64,000 nt of DNA from Stakelama portus (GTDB lineage Bacteria; Pseudomonadota; Alphaproteobacteria; Sphingomonadales; Sphingomonadaceae): positions 372,001 through 436,000 of the forward strand of contig NZ_QFZL01000004.1 in the NCBI RefSeq assembly GCF_003171655.1. Direction: 5' to 3'. Made by a program: the position numbers and the translations under genes. Every line of letters starts with the position of its first letter. Position 1 is the first letter of the stretch. Below, one piece after another: positions 35,323-44,117 of the stretch. Under the pieces are notes generated by a model, which made no database searches, was not told the DNA's origin, and saw nothing but the letters and a program-made list of their open reading frames with translations.

Positions 35323-35481
35323 ATGTATCTGGTTCAACGTTTGAGTTGTCTGTTCGGAAAACATCGACGCGACTCGCGCCGAGCGCATCGCGACGAGATG
35401 GTTATGCGCAGCCGGTGCAAGGGATGCGGGCGGGCGATGGTCAAGGACGAACGGGGCTGGGCGCTCGAGCGCAAGCGCTAA
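35323..35481 (+). CDS. small CxxC protein, 52 residues
   Basis: An open frame from the ATG at 35323 to TAA 35479-35481 encodes a 52-residue basic protein. A CKGCGRAMVKDERGWAL segment near the C-terminus is a CxxC pair in a zinc-ribbon-like setting, and a third cysteine is in LSCLFGKHRR near the N-terminus. AGGAG stands 10 bases before the ATG. The pattern, with CxxCG-x-x-M-V/I-[RK]-D, is familiar from small sphingomonad proteins, though only from general recollection. Function is unknown. A 7-bp hairpin (35241-35261) and TATAGA at 35276 lie upstream. Confidence 0.65.
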   Translation: MYLVQRLSCLFGKHRRDSRRAHRDEMVMRSRCKGCGRAMVKDERGWALERKR

Positions 35482-35586
35482 GCGGCTTCGCACACGGACT
35501 TCTTCAACCGACGTTCATGTCGGTGGCGTCACAGATATTGGGGCGCTACACCAGCGTGCATGAAATCCGTTCTGGGGGAGATCCGA

Positions 35587-36342
35587 ATGCGTTCCTTGAT
35601 CTGTTCGTCCGTTTCCATGGCCGCGGCTGCGGCGATGCTCCATGCCGCACCGGCGCTTGCGCAGGATAAGCCCCTGTGGAGCGACACCGGCACGATTGTC
35701 GAGGACAGCTGGGTCGATGCCGACGGGCACCATTTCGCCGACAAGGAAGTCGTGCTGCAGGAAGGCGTCCGGTATCGCGTATCCGCGACATCGGGCGATA
35801 TCGACACGGTCCTGACGGTTTTCGCGCCGCGCAGCGAGGAAGTCGTCGAAACCAATGACGACGGACCCGACGGCACGGACTCCGTGCTGACCTTCATGGC
35901 GTCCAGGACCGGCCCCTATCGGCTGCGCGTGGCGAGCTATGAGCCCGAACAGTTCGGCGATTATATGCTGAGCATCGCGACGGCTGCGCCCCCCGCGCCG
36001 CCGCAGCCCTTTACCGGCCGTTCGGAGACGGTTGTCTGGACGGTGCATGAGGGCACGCTGGACGATAGCGGCGAAGGCGACGCGTCGGCCGATTTCCTGA
36101 TCCATCTGGAAGCCGGAAAGGACGTTTCGATCGGCGCGAAGTCGGACGATTTCGATGTCGTGCTGTCGCTGTTTTCCGCGCAGGATCGTTTCGGCGAACC
36201 GGTGGCGGGCGATGACGATAGCGGCGGCGGCACCAATGCGATGCTGACCTTCACGCCCGAGGAAACGGGCGACTATATCATCCGTGTCGGTTCCTATGAA
36301 GGATCGGGCACGGGCGCCTATACGGTCAGCGTTCAAAAATAA
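35587..36342 (+). CDS. secreted protein with two PPC domains
   Basis: The 251-residue protein starts at MRSLICSS after GGGGAG and has a signal peptide (about 1-26, ending ALAQD). Two copies of the pre-peptidase C-terminal (PPC) fold follow. The first is about residues 35-125 (with VRYRVSATSGDIDTVLTVF and GPYRLRVASYEPEQFGDY), the second about 145-251 (FLIHLEAGKDVSIG, DFDVVLSLFS, GDYIIRVGSYEGSGTGAYTVSV). They are usually appended to peptidases; here no catalytic domain accompanies them. An exported binding or accessory role is likely. Confidence 0.85.
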   Translation: MRSLICSSVSMAAAAAMLHAAPALAQDKPLWSDTGTIVEDSWVDADGHHFADKEVVLQEGVRYRVSATSGDIDTVLTVFAPRSEEVVETNDDGPDGTDSVLTFMASRTGPYRLRVASYEPEQFGDYMLSIATAAPPAPPQPFTGRSETVVWTVHEGTLDDSGEGDASADFLIHLEAGKDVSIGAKSDDFDVVLSLFSAQDRFGEPVAGDDDSGGGTNAMLTFTPEETGDYIIRVGSYEGSGTGAYTVSVQK

Positions 36343-36478
36343 CCCCGGCTGCAGGCGATTTGAACCGGTGGCATGATCTGTCCCGGTTGAATCCTGCGGC
36401 GACCCGTCCTAGCGAGACCGCACTCTGGATGCAGCGTGCGGTCTTTGCTGTATCCGACGGATATCGATGGAGCTTGTC

Positions 36479-37894
36479 TTGGCTGATTCCTATGATGTGA
36501 TCGTTCTGGGTTCGGGACCCGGCGGATATGTCGCCGCGATCCGGGCTGCGCAGCTGGGCCTCAAGACCGCGATCGTCGAGCGCGAGCTGCTCGGCGGTAT
36601 CTGTCTCAACTGGGGGTGCATCCCGACCAAGGCGCTGCTGCGTTCGGCCGAGATCTTCCACCATATGCAGCACGCCAAGGATTATGGCCTGGCCGCGGAA
36701 AAGATCACCGCCGATCTGGATGCAGTGGTCAAGCGCTCGCGCGGCGTTGCCAAGCAGCTCAATCAGGGCGTCACGCACCTGATGAAGAAGAACAAGATTG
36801 CGGTGCATATGGGCACCGGTACGCTGACGGGTAAAGGCCGGTTGTCGGTCAAGGATGCCGATGGCAAGACGACCGAGCTTTCCGCAAAGCACATCATCGT
36901 CGCGACCGGCGCACGGGCGCGCGAGCTGCCCTTTGCCAAGGCGGACGGCAAGCGCATCTGGACCTATCGCCACGCAATGACGCCGAGCGAGATGCCGACC
37001 AAATTGCTGGTGATGGGATCGGGCGCGATCGGCATCGAATTCGCCAGCTTCTACAATGATATGGGCGCCGATGTGACCGTGGTTGAAATGCTCGACCGGA
37101 TCGTGCCGGTCGAGGATGAAGCGGTCTCCGCCTTCCTGGAAAAGCAGCTCAAGAAACAGGGCATGACGATCCGGACCGGCGCAGGCGTCGAAAGCATCGA
37201 CGTCACGGCCAAGGGCGTCACCGCGAAGATCAAGGGCAAGGACGGCAAGGTCGAAACCGCCGAGTTCAGCCATGTCATTTCGGCGGTCGGCATCGTGCCG
37301 AATACCGAGGAAATCGGCCTGGAAAAGCTGGGCGTGAAGACCGAACGCGGCTTCATCCAGATCGACGATTATGGTCGTACCGGCGTGGCGGGCATCTGGG
37401 CGATCGGCGATTGCGTGCCCGGCCCCTGGCTGGCGCACAAGGCGAGCCATGAAGGCGTGACGGCGGCGGAATCGATCGCCAAGGAACTGGGCAACAAGGA
37501 TGTCCATCCGCACGGTCTGGATCGCAACAACATCCCCGGCTGCACCTATTGCCACCCGCAGATCGCCAGCGTCGGCATGACCGAAGCCAAGGCAAAGGAA
37601 GCGGGATATGAGGTGAAGGTCGGCATGTTCCCGTTCATCGGCAACGGCAAGGCGATTGCGCTGGGCGAACCGGAGGGCTTCACCAAGACCGTGTTCGACG
37701 CCAAGACCGGCGAATTGCTCGGCGCGCATATGGTCGGCGCGGAAGTGACCGAAATGATTCAGGGCTATGTCGTCGGCAAGACGCTGGAAACGACCGAGGC
37801 CGAGCTGATCCAGACGATCTTCCCGCACCCGACGATCAGCGAATCGATGCACGAAAGCGTGCTGGCGGCCTATGGACGCGCAGTCCATATATGA
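36479..37894 (+). CDS. lpdA: dihydrolipoyl dehydrogenase
   Basis: The 471-residue flavoprotein reoxidises dihydrolipoyl groups of 2-oxoacid dehydrogenase complexes. It has the FAD-binding GSGPGGYVAAIRAAQLG, the redox pair Cys42 and Cys47 (CLNWGCIPTK), the NAD-binding GSGAIGIEFASFYNDMG, GIWAIGDC, and the C-terminal dimer motif with His-Glu (TIFPHPTISESMHE). The start is taken as the TTG at 36479 with GGAGC 6 bases before; an ATG at 36467 is an alternative. Its stop overlaps the S41 gene by 4 bases. Confidence 0.95.
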   Translation: MADSYDVIVLGSGPGGYVAAIRAAQLGLKTAIVERELLGGICLNWGCIPTKALLRSAEIFHHMQHAKDYGLAAEKITADLDAVVKRSRGVAKQLNQGVTHLMKKNKIAVHMGTGTLTGKGRLSVKDADGKTTELSAKHIIVATGARARELPFAKADGKRIWTYRHAMTPSEMPTKLLVMGSGAIGIEFASFYNDMGADVTVVEMLDRIVPVEDEAVSAFLEKQLKKQGMTIRTGAGVESIDVTAKGVTAKIKGKDGKVETAEFSHVISAVGIVPNTEEIGLEKLGVKTERGFIQIDDYGRTGVAGIWAIGDCVPGPWLAHKASHEGVTAAESIAKELGNKDVHPHGLDRNNIPGCTYCHPQIASVGMTEAKAKEAGYEVKVGMFPFIGNGKAIALGEPEGFTKTVFDAKTGELLGAHMVGAEVTEMIQGYVVGKTLETTEAELIQTIFPHPTISESMHESVLAAYGRAVHI

Positions 37895-39066
37895 TCCGCG
37901 CGCTATCCACGCTCGCATTCGCGCTGGTTGTCGCTAATCCAGCGGCGGCTCAGGAGCGCACGCTTGTAGCGGCGGACTATGCCGCTGACGCTGTTGCGCT
38001 CGATACGATGGTCGCATTCGGATACGCCTATCTCGACCGGTTTGAGGGAGGCGTTCCGCCGCATTCGGCAGAGCTCGATGCCGAACGCGATGCGGTCCAC
38101 GATGCGGACTCGTTGCTGCATTATGCGGAGGACAAGCTGGCGTCGCTCGCCGATCATCACGCGATTACCGGCCGGTCGTTCCGCGATGATTGGGCGATCG
38201 TGCCGAGCTATTCGGATCTGTGGGTCGAGCCGGAGGGGGACGCCTATCGGATTACTGCCGTGCGCGAGGACAGCCCGGCAGCGGGCGCTGGCATCGTTGC
38301 TGGCGACCGGCTGGTCGCAGTCGGCGGCGTGCCGGTGGCGGATGCCGTCGCGGCATTCTGGGCGCCGCTGGGGCTGCTGCCCGAGGGGGACCGGCTGGGT
38401 TATGCCGCGCGGGTGCTGGCGGCGGGACGGCGCGACCGGCCACGCAGCCTGACAGTGGCAGGTGCGGATGGGCGTGCGCGGACACTGGAACTGCCCAATC
38501 TATATACTGTCGAGCAACGCGACAGGCCGCCGCTGACGGTGACCACCGCCAATGACGGTACGGTGATCCGTTTCAACAATTCGGTCGGCGACGATGCTGC
38601 CGTGGCGGCGTTCGACGATGCCATGGCGGCGATCGATCCGGATAGTCCGGTGACGATCGACCTGCGCGACACGCCCGGCGGCGGCAATACCGTCGTCGCC
38701 CGTGCGATCCTGGGCTGGTTCGTCACCGGACCCACGGGCTATCAGATGCATAACCTTCCGCTGGAGGAACGCCAGACCGGCGTGCCGCGCCAGTGGGTTG
38801 AGCAGGTGTTGCCGCGCGCGGGCAAATATCACCCCGGGCCTGTGCGCGTGCTGGTCGGACGCTGGACCGGCAGCATGGGCGAGGGAATTGCGATCGGTTT
38901 CGCCGCGATGGGCAAGCCGGTGATCGGCGACCGCATGGCCGGGCTCGTCGGCGCGGTCTATGACGAAGCGCTGCCGGCGAGCGGGCTGGTGGTGAAAGTG
39001 CCCGCCGAACGGCTGATGATGATCGACGGGACGCCGCGCGAGGACTTCGTTCCTGCGGAGGAATAG
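37891..39066 (+). CDS. secreted S41-type peptidase-like protein
   Basis: The 391-residue protein starts with a signal peptide (MIRALSTLAFALVVANPAAAQ). A helical N-terminal region is followed by a PDZ-like segment (about residues 110-180, with ITAVREDSPAAGAGIVAGDRLVAV) and a tail-specific protease domain. The nucleophile is likely Ser328 in GRWTGSMGEGIAIG, with TIDLRDTPGGGN upstream of it. The general-base lysine was not located with confidence. It is coupled by a 4-base overlap to lpdA, for which no mechanistic link is known. Confidence 0.8.
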   Translation: MIRALSTLAFALVVANPAAAQERTLVAADYAADAVALDTMVAFGYAYLDRFEGGVPPHSAELDAERDAVHDADSLLHYAEDKLASLADHHAITGRSFRDDWAIVPSYSDLWVEPEGDAYRITAVREDSPAAGAGIVAGDRLVAVGGVPVADAVAAFWAPLGLLPEGDRLGYAARVLAAGRRDRPRSLTVAGADGRARTLELPNLYTVEQRDRPPLTVTTANDGTVIRFNNSVGDDAAVAAFDDAMAAIDPDSPVTIDLRDTPGGGNTVVARAILGWFVTGPTGYQMHNLPLEERQTGVPRQWVEQVLPRAGKYHPGPVRVLVGRWTGSMGEGIAIGFAAMGKPVIGDRMAGLVGAVYDEALPASGLVVKVPAERLMMIDGTPREDFVPAEE

Positions 39067-39070
39067 CCGA

Positions 39071-39101
39071 ACGGCAGCGCCCGACGATCGAGCGCTGCCG
39101 T
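39071..39101. terminator. bidirectional terminator-like stem between convergent peptidase genes
   Basis: ACGGCAGCGC (39071-39080) pairs perfectly with GCGCTGCCGT (39092-39101) across an 11-base loop, between the S41 stop (39066) and the M3 stop (39115). No U-tract follows on either strand, so it may be a processing stem or Rho-associated. Confidence 0.5.
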
Positions 39102-39114
39102 CAGAACGGGCTGG

Positions 39115-41295
39115 TTACTCGCCCTTGTTCAGGCCCAGATCGTTGAGCAGCGGCGTCGGGCTGGGATCGTGGCCGGTGAAATCATTGTACATCACCGAAT
39201 AGGGCTTGGTGTGGCCCTGACCCAGGAAGGTCGCGCGGATATGGTCGCCATTGGCGCGGCTGACCCCGCCATGGGTTTCCACCCAGTTCCAGCCATCCTG
39301 CGCCAGCATCTTGGTCCAGATGTAGCTGTAATAGCCGGCGGCATAGCCATTGGTGAAAATGTGCCGGAAATAGCTGGAATGATAGCGCGGCGGGATCAGA
39401 GTCGTCTGAAGCCCCATCGCCGCTTCGGCCTGGGTTTCGAACGTCGCCGGATCCTGTTTGCCCGCCGACGGGCTCAGCCGGTGCCAGCTCATGTCGAGCA
39501 TCGCGGCTTCGAGCGTTTCGCCGAAATTCATGCCCTGGTTGAACTGGCCCGCCGCCTTGATCTTCGCCACCAGTTCGGCGGGGATGGTCTCGCCGGTCTG
39601 ATAATGGGTGGCATAGTGATTGAGGATCGCCGGGACGGTGGCGAAATTCTCGTTGAACTGGCTGGGGAATTCGACCCAGTCGCGCGCGGTGTTGGTGCCC
39701 GAGAGCGAGGGATATTGCTGGCTGGCGAAGAAGCCGTGCAGCGCATGGCCGAATTCGTGGAACATCGTCGTCACATCGTCGAACGTCGCCAGCGGCTGCT
39801 GGCCGTCGGCGGGCGGGGCGATGTTGAGCGTGTTGACGATGACGGGCTTGTCGCCGGTCATGTAGGATTGTTCGACGAAATTGCTCATCCAGGCGCCGCC
39901 CTGCTTGTTCGAGCGAGCGAAGGGATCGAAATAGAAGAGGCCGAGTTCGCTGCCGTCCTTGTCGATCACGTCATAGACGCGCATCGACGGGTGATAGACC
40001 GGCAGGTCGGTGCGGCGTTTGAAAGTGACGCCGTACATCTGGTTCGCGGCATAGAAGACGCCGTTTTCCAGCACGTTCCACACCTGGAAATAGGGCTTAA
40101 CCTGCGCGTCGTCGATGTCGTATTTCGCCTTGCGCAGCTTTTCCGAATAATAGCCCCAGTCCCAGGGCTGGAGCGTGATGTCGTCGCCCAGCGAACGGGC
40201 ATAGGACTGGAGTTCGGCGGCTTCGGCCTTTTGCGCGTCGTTGAGCGCGGGGTTGAAGCTGTTCATGAACGCCATCGCCTTTTCGGGCGTGTTGACCATG
40301 CGATCATACATCACCCACGAGGCATAGTTGGGCTTGCCCAGCAGAGCCGCCTGTTTGGCGCGCAGATCGGCGATTTCGGCGATCAGGCCGGTGGTGTCAT
40401 ATTCATCGCCATTGGTGCAGCGATTGACGCTGGCTTCGAACAGCTTGCGGCGGGTTTCGCGGTTGGTCAGCACCGACAGCGCGGGCTGCTGAGTCGTGTT
40501 GATCAGCGCGATGACATATTTGCCCGGCATCCCCTTTTCGGTGGCGAGCGCGGCGGCGGCTGCGATCTGGTCGTCGGTCAGGCCGTCCAGTTCCTCGGCC
40601 GTGTCGAATACCGGCGCGGCCGCATCGGTCGCTGCGGTCAGCTTCTGCGAGAATTCGGTGGTAAGCTCGGCGAGCCGGCCATTCATCTGCTTGAGCTGTG
40701 CCTTTTGCGCGGGATCGAGCAGCGCCCCGGCATGGACGAAATCGGCATAGGTGGTTTCGACCAGCATCCTCTGTTCGGCGTCGAGGTCCAGCGTGGCGCG
40801 CGCGTCATAGACCGCCTTCACCCGCTGAAAGAGCGTGTCGTTGAGATAGATGTCGTCGCTATAGGCCGAAAGCAGCGGCGAGGTGGCGCTGTCGGCTGCA
40901 TCGAGCGTGTCGTTGGTGTTGGCGCCGACCAGCTGGCCGAACACCGCCAGCACGCGGCTGAGCATCGATCCCGATTTTTCCATCGCGACGATCGTATTGT
41001 CGAACGTCGGCGCAGCGGGGTTGTTGGCGATCGCCGCGATTTCGGCGCGACCCTGGGCAATGCCTTGTTCGATCGCCGACTGGAAATCGCCATCCTGAAT
41101 CGCGGCGAAATCGGGTGCGTGGAAGGGGAGGCTGCTTTCGCTGGCGAAATAGCCGGTCGCTTGCGGCACATCGGTGGTCGTAGAGGCAGTGGCCGGCGCG
41201 TCGCCAGTCGCGGTTTCAGACATGGAGCATCCTCCCAACAAGGCTGCACCCAAAGCGAGCGGTGCGGCGGCCGCCATGAGCAGGCTTTTCATCAT
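39115..41295 (-). CDS. M3 family metallopeptidase (Dcp-like), lipoprotein
   Basis: The 726-residue peptidyl-dipeptidase/oligopeptidase carries a lipobox at LGGC near residue 23, so it should be anchored to the envelope. The active site is HEFGH (His513, Glu514, His517), with a downstream region containing NFGETLEAAMLDMSWH for the third ligand. Length is as expected for Dcp plus a linker. The start was set at the first of two adjacent ATGs (41295), 6 bases after GGAG. Upstream codons to 41826 belong to an open frame over another gene and have no support. Confidence 0.9.
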   Translation of the reverse strand: MMKSLLMAAAAPLALGAALLGGCSMSETATGDAPATASTTTDVPQATGYFASESSLPFHAPDFAAIQDGDFQSAIEQGIAQGRAEIAAIANNPAAPTFDNTIVAMEKSGSMLSRVLAVFGQLVGANTNDTLDAADSATSPLLSAYSDDIYLNDTLFQRVKAVYDARATLDLDAEQRMLVETTYADFVHAGALLDPAQKAQLKQMNGRLAELTTEFSQKLTAATDAAAPVFDTAEELDGLTDDQIAAAAALATEKGMPGKYVIALINTTQQPALSVLTNRETRRKLFEASVNRCTNGDEYDTTGLIAEIADLRAKQAALLGKPNYASWVMYDRMVNTPEKAMAFMNSFNPALNDAQKAEAAELQSYARSLGDDITLQPWDWGYYSEKLRKAKYDIDDAQVKPYFQVWNVLENGVFYAANQMYGVTFKRRTDLPVYHPSMRVYDVIDKDGSELGLFYFDPFARSNKQGGAWMSNFVEQSYMTGDKPVIVNTLNIAPPADGQQPLATFDDVTTMFHEFGHALHGFFASQQYPSLSGTNTARDWVEFPSQFNENFATVPAILNHYATHYQTGETIPAELVAKIKAAGQFNQGMNFGETLEAAMLDMSWHRLSPSAGKQDPATFETQAEAAMGLQTTLIPPRYHSSYFRHIFTNGYAAGYYSYIWTKMLAQDGWNWVETHGGVSRANGDHIRATFLGQGHTKPYSVMYNDFTGHDPSPTPLLNDLGLNKGE

Positions 41296-41453
41296 TTGTT
41301 TCTCCGATTGGGCAGCGGTTTGCGCGGGGTGATATCCTATTCCCCGTTGCGCCGCGCTGAACGCGCGAACCGCCGCCGATCCGTTCATGGCGGTGTGTGA
41401 AGCAAAGATTGCGGACCGAGGCAAGCGGCGTCCGGTCTGCAGGGCGGGGCGGT

Positions 41454-41915
41454 TCAGCGCGGACGTCCCTGATATTCGGCGATCAGCGCGGCAAAATCCT
41501 CCATCGGCGGGAAGCGTTCGAAGCGATGCCGTGCCGGAGTCGTCACCCAGGCGAGTTTCTCGGCCGTCTGGGTTTCGATGAACGGCTCCCAGGGCGCCGG
41601 ATCGTCGAGCATGGTCGATCGCACATTCACGAACGGGGCGCCGGGGATCCGTGTGAAGACCCAGCTTTTGCACCAGTCGCAATGCTGATGCTGCAACTGA
41701 TCGTCGTGCAGCCCGCCGATGACGATATCTCCCTCTCCGGCGATGATTTCGAACCCCTCCGGCGGGACCGCGACCGACAGCGAAAAGGCACTGGCGGTCA
41801 TTTTCCGACAGCCGGTGCAATGGCACGCCATGGTGAGCAGCGGCGGCGCCGTGATCGCGAAACGGACGCGACCGCAGCGGCAGCTTCCCTCGATCGGCAG
41901 GGCGGGATCGGACAT
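41454..41915 (-). CDS. GFA/CENP-V family zinc protein
   Basis: The 153-residue protein has the GFA (glutathione-dependent formaldehyde-activating) zinc pattern. Cysteines are at 12 and 14 (CRCGRV), at 31, 33 and 36 (CHCTGC) and at 79 and 82 (CDWC), the positions that bind two zinc ions. The family name reflects one founder; most members, including this one, have unknown reactions. The gene stands alone on the minus strand between the M3 peptidase and MAPEG genes. Confidence 0.88.
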   Translation of the reverse strand: MSDPALPIEGSCRCGRVRFAITAPPLLTMACHCTGCRKMTASAFSLSVAVPPEGFEIIAGEGDIVIGGLHDDQLQHQHCDWCKSWVFTRIPGAPFVNVRSTMLDDPAPWEPFIETQTAEKLAWVTTPARHRFERFPPMEDFAALIAEYQGRPR

Positions 41916-41998
41916 AAGGGTTGCTTCCTTCCTAGCGACGCTGGACGGTTGCGAATGAAGCGCGCACTCTTGTCGCGCAACCCTGTTGGAGAGAGCAA

Positions 41999-42436
41999 GT
42001 GGTCCTGCCGATCCTTTGGCCCAGTTTCGCGCTGGTCGCGCTGATCTTCGTCGTCTGGCTGACGATGTTCGTGCAGCGCGGCGCGCATATCCGGCGCAAT
42101 CCGCCCGCGCCCGCCACCTTCGAAAGCAGCGAATCGGCGCTGCGCTATTTTCAGCCGGTCGAAATGGCGGCGAACAATCTGCGCAACCTTACCGAAATGC
42201 CGCTGCTCTATTTCGCGCTGGTGCCGTTGCTGCTGATTACCCACCATGCCGGCCATGTGCAGGTGGTGCTCGCCTGGGTCTATGTTATCCTCAGGATCAT
42301 CCACAGCTTTGTCCACATCGTGCCGAAACATGTGCCGACCCGCGCGATGGTCTATCTGGCCTCCTGCGCGGTGCTGATGGCGATGTGGATCGGATTCGCC
42401 ATCGATATGGCGACGGCAGGCGCGATGCTGCGCTAG
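41999..42436 (+). CDS. MAPEG family membrane protein
   Basis: The 145-residue protein has four hydrophobic helices (about 5-25, 65-85, 88-100 and 115-135) and the MAPEG motif region around FQPVEMAANNLRNLTEMPLLYF and RIIHSFVHIV. MAPEG proteins include glutathione transferases and related eicosanoid enzymes, but bacterial members mostly have unknown substrates. The start is GTG 41999 preceded by GGAGAG. A stem-loop lies 7 bases after the stop. Confidence 0.85.
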   Translation: MVLPILWPSFALVALIFVVWLTMFVQRGAHIRRNPPAPATFESSESALRYFQPVEMAANNLRNLTEMPLLYFALVPLLLITHHAGHVQVVLAWVYVILRIIHSFVHIVPKHVPTRAMVYLASCAVLMAMWIGFAIDMATAGAMLR

Positions 42437-42442
42437 GCGGAA

Positions 42443-42474
42443 GACCGGCCGGACCCGGGAGTATCCGACCGGTC
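42443..42474 (+). terminator. stem-loop after the MAPEG gene
   Basis: GACCGGCCGGA (42443-42453) and TCCGACCGGTC (42464-42474) form an 11-bp stem with one mismatch and a 10-base loop. The following sequence CCCCGGGG is not U-rich, so it is a candidate only. Confidence 0.4.
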
Positions 42475-42617
42475 CCCGGGGAGGAGCGGGGCGCACGCGG
42501 GCGCCCGGTATTGCTGAACCTATCGCCGTCTGGCGGCGACGCCGAGTCCGGAGTCCTCCGCTATGGAGTCGATTGGCGCCGTTTCGGACAATGCGGCGGG
42601 ATGCTGCGGAATGAAAA

Positions 42618-42651
42618 GGGGCGGCGGCTGCCCCCCGACAGCCGCCGCCCC
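42618..42651 (-). terminator. intrinsic terminator of the bactofilin gene
   Basis: GGGGCGGCGGCTG (42618-42630) pairs perfectly with CAGCCGCCGCCCC (42639-42651), a 13-bp stem with an 8-base loop. On the minus strand TTTTC follows. It is 45 bases downstream of the bactofilin stop. Confidence 0.85.
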
Positions 42652-42695
42652 GATATTCCTGCGGTCGCCCGGCGGGCAACCGGATCGCGGCCCGG

Positions 42696-43190
42696 TCAGG
42701 CCGCTTCGATATTGCCGGTCGAAAAGGCCGAGGTGCGGCTTTCGTCGGCGTTTTCCACTGCGCGCGGGCGTTCCGGCGCGGCGGCGGCGCTGACTGCGCT
42801 CATATGTTTGAGGCGCCCGTCGATATGGCCGCCATTTTCGATCGTGATATTTTCATATTCGACATCGCCGGTGATCTTGGCCGAACGCTCGACCGTCAGC
42901 TGCTTGATGCTGACCGTGCCTTCGATCGCGCCGGCAAGGCGCGCGCTTTCGGCCTTCACATTGCCGAAGATCTGGCTGTCCGCGCCCTGCGCCAGCGAAC
43001 CGCAATTGACGTCGCCATCGACCCGGCCGTCGATATGCAGGTCGGCAGTCGCGCTGACATTGCCGGTCACCACCACATCGGGGCCGATCACCGAGAACAT
43101 GCCGCGCTTGCCGCCACCGGCAGGCGGCATCGGCGGCGCCGGCGGCACCGTGGGGCTTCTGTTGTCGCGACCTTTATTGCTGTTGAACAT
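42696..43190 (-). CDS. bactofilin family cytoskeletal protein
   Basis: The 164-residue protein has a central bactofilin beta-helix domain of about 100 residues (from MFSVIGPDVVVTGNV to GGHIDGRLKHM). It shows the repeated hydrophobic/Gly turns DLHIDGRVDGDV, QIFGNVKAESARLAGAIEGTV and VERSAKITGDVEYENI. Flexible Pro/Gly tails flank it. Bactofilins polymerise spontaneously into filaments and organise stalks, cell shape and envelope enzymes. The neighbouring gene often present, an M23 peptidase, is replaced here by the membrane protein upstream. A strong terminator follows. Confidence 0.94.
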   Translation of the reverse strand: MFNSNKGRDNRSPTVPPAPPMPPAGGGKRGMFSVIGPDVVVTGNVSATADLHIDGRVDGDVNCGSLAQGADSQIFGNVKAESARLAGAIEGTVSIKQLTVERSAKITGDVEYENITIENGGHIDGRLKHMSAVSAAAAPERPRAVENADESRTSAFSTGNIEAA

Positions 43191-43827
43191 GAGCTACTCC
43201 CGCTTGCCCGGATTCGTGACTAACATTGTTGTAATCATACCACAGCGGCGTCGAAAGCCGAGAATCGTGCCCGATACGTTCCATTGAGGGATTGTCATTG
43301 GCCGCGGAAAACCCCCGGTTAACCACGAATATCGTTGCAACCCCGAATATTAACCCGCCCGCCCAGCCGAGGATCGCGGGCGCGCCGCCCGCCGAAGCGG
43401 CGATCAGGAGTGCGCTGCACTGCACCATATTCGGGACGGTTTGCGTCCGTGCTCGGCCATGCCGCACTGCGATCGCGGCGATTTGCGGAACGAGCAGCGC
43501 GGCCACGCCCGGATTCGGCAGGATGAGCAGGGCGACGAGCGCGCCGCCGATCATGCCCGATGCAGGGGTTGCGACCGGGCGACTCCAGGACGCAGCCAGC
43601 AGCCACGCCATCAGTCCCGCCGCCGCAGCATAGCCGAGCCCCACCAGTCCGGGCGATGCCAGCGAGTCGGCGAGCATGGCCATGCCGGCGATGCGCGGCT
43701 GGCCGGGCAGGGCGCCGAGCAACGCGGTCAGCAGCAGGCCGGCGACCACGCAGGCCGGCGCAAGCGCCCGGCGCCAGGGGGATGCGCGCAGCCGAAAACT
43801 GCCGTACAGGGGTGTTGCAAGATACAT
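43174..43827 (-). CDS. hypothetical multi-pass membrane protein overlapping bactofilin start
   Basis: The 217-residue open frame encodes a protein with about five hydrophobic stretches (around residues 20-40, 62-80, 90-108, 112-122 and 140-165) and an Asn/Asp/Ser-rich C-tail. It has no recognised family. Its 3' end overlaps the bactofilin ORF by 17 bases in another frame, hinting at coupling. No alternative plus-strand ORF here reads like a real protein, so this strand is preferred, with moderate confidence. It is divergent from rpsL. Confidence 0.55.
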   Translation of the reverse strand: MYLATPLYGSFRLRASPWRRALAPACVVAGLLLTALLGALPGQPRIAGMAMLADSLASPGLVGLGYAAAAGLMAWLLAASWSRPVATPASGMIGGALVALLILPNPGVAALLVPQIAAIAVRHGRARTQTVPNMVQCSALLIAASAGGAPAILGWAGGLIFGVATIFVVNRGFSAANDNPSMERIGHDSRLSTPLWYDYNNVSHESGQAGVAHVQQQ

Positions 43828-43894
43828 TGCCGCTGCTGGTAACGGCCAGGTCTTGCGACTCCGTTAGGATCGCATGCGCGAGCGCCCAGCCCCA

Positions 43895-43923
43895 TTGACC
43901 CTGCGATGGGGCATCGCTATAGG
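43895..43923 (+). promoter_or_regulatory. promoter of the str operon (rpsL)
   Basis: TTGACC (43895-43900), a 17-base spacer, and TATAGG (43918-43923) make a good sigma-70-type promoter 195 bases before rpsL. The layout repeats at rpsJ and rpsM. Confidence 0.7.
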
Positions 43924-44013
43924 GCCGCGTCCCGCAAGGGGGCTGTAGTCGGTATTCCGACGCGACGCCTGCCTTCGGTACGCAAGAGCTGAACGTTGTT
44001 GGAGACGTCAAGG

Positions 44014-44046
44014 CCCGGGGGGTCGGCAAGGCCCCGAGGGTCTTTT
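44014..44046 (+). terminator. terminator-like hairpin in the rpsL leader
   Basis: CCCGGGG (44014-44020) pairs with CCCCGAGGG (44032-44040, one bulged base), followed by TCTTTT (44041-44046). It lies between the promoter and rpsL, as an attenuator would, about 70 bases before the start codon. Confidence 0.5.
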
Positions 44047-44117
44047 CGCATTCTCTGTACCAGGGCTCCAGCAAAGTAACCGCCGGAATTGCCGGTAACA
44101 CAAAGGTGAAGGGCTTC

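Noticed and set aside
36467..36481. ATG 36467 as lpdA start
   Set aside because: The TTG at 36479 has a GGAGC at 6 bases and gives the family-typical start of residues; the ATG lacks a good ribosome-binding site, though it remains possible.
43292..43842. Plus-strand ORFs (113 and 133 codons) over the membrane-protein gene
   Set aside because: Low-complexity Ala/Arg/Pro translations without helices or motifs; the minus-strand frame has defined hydrophobic segments.
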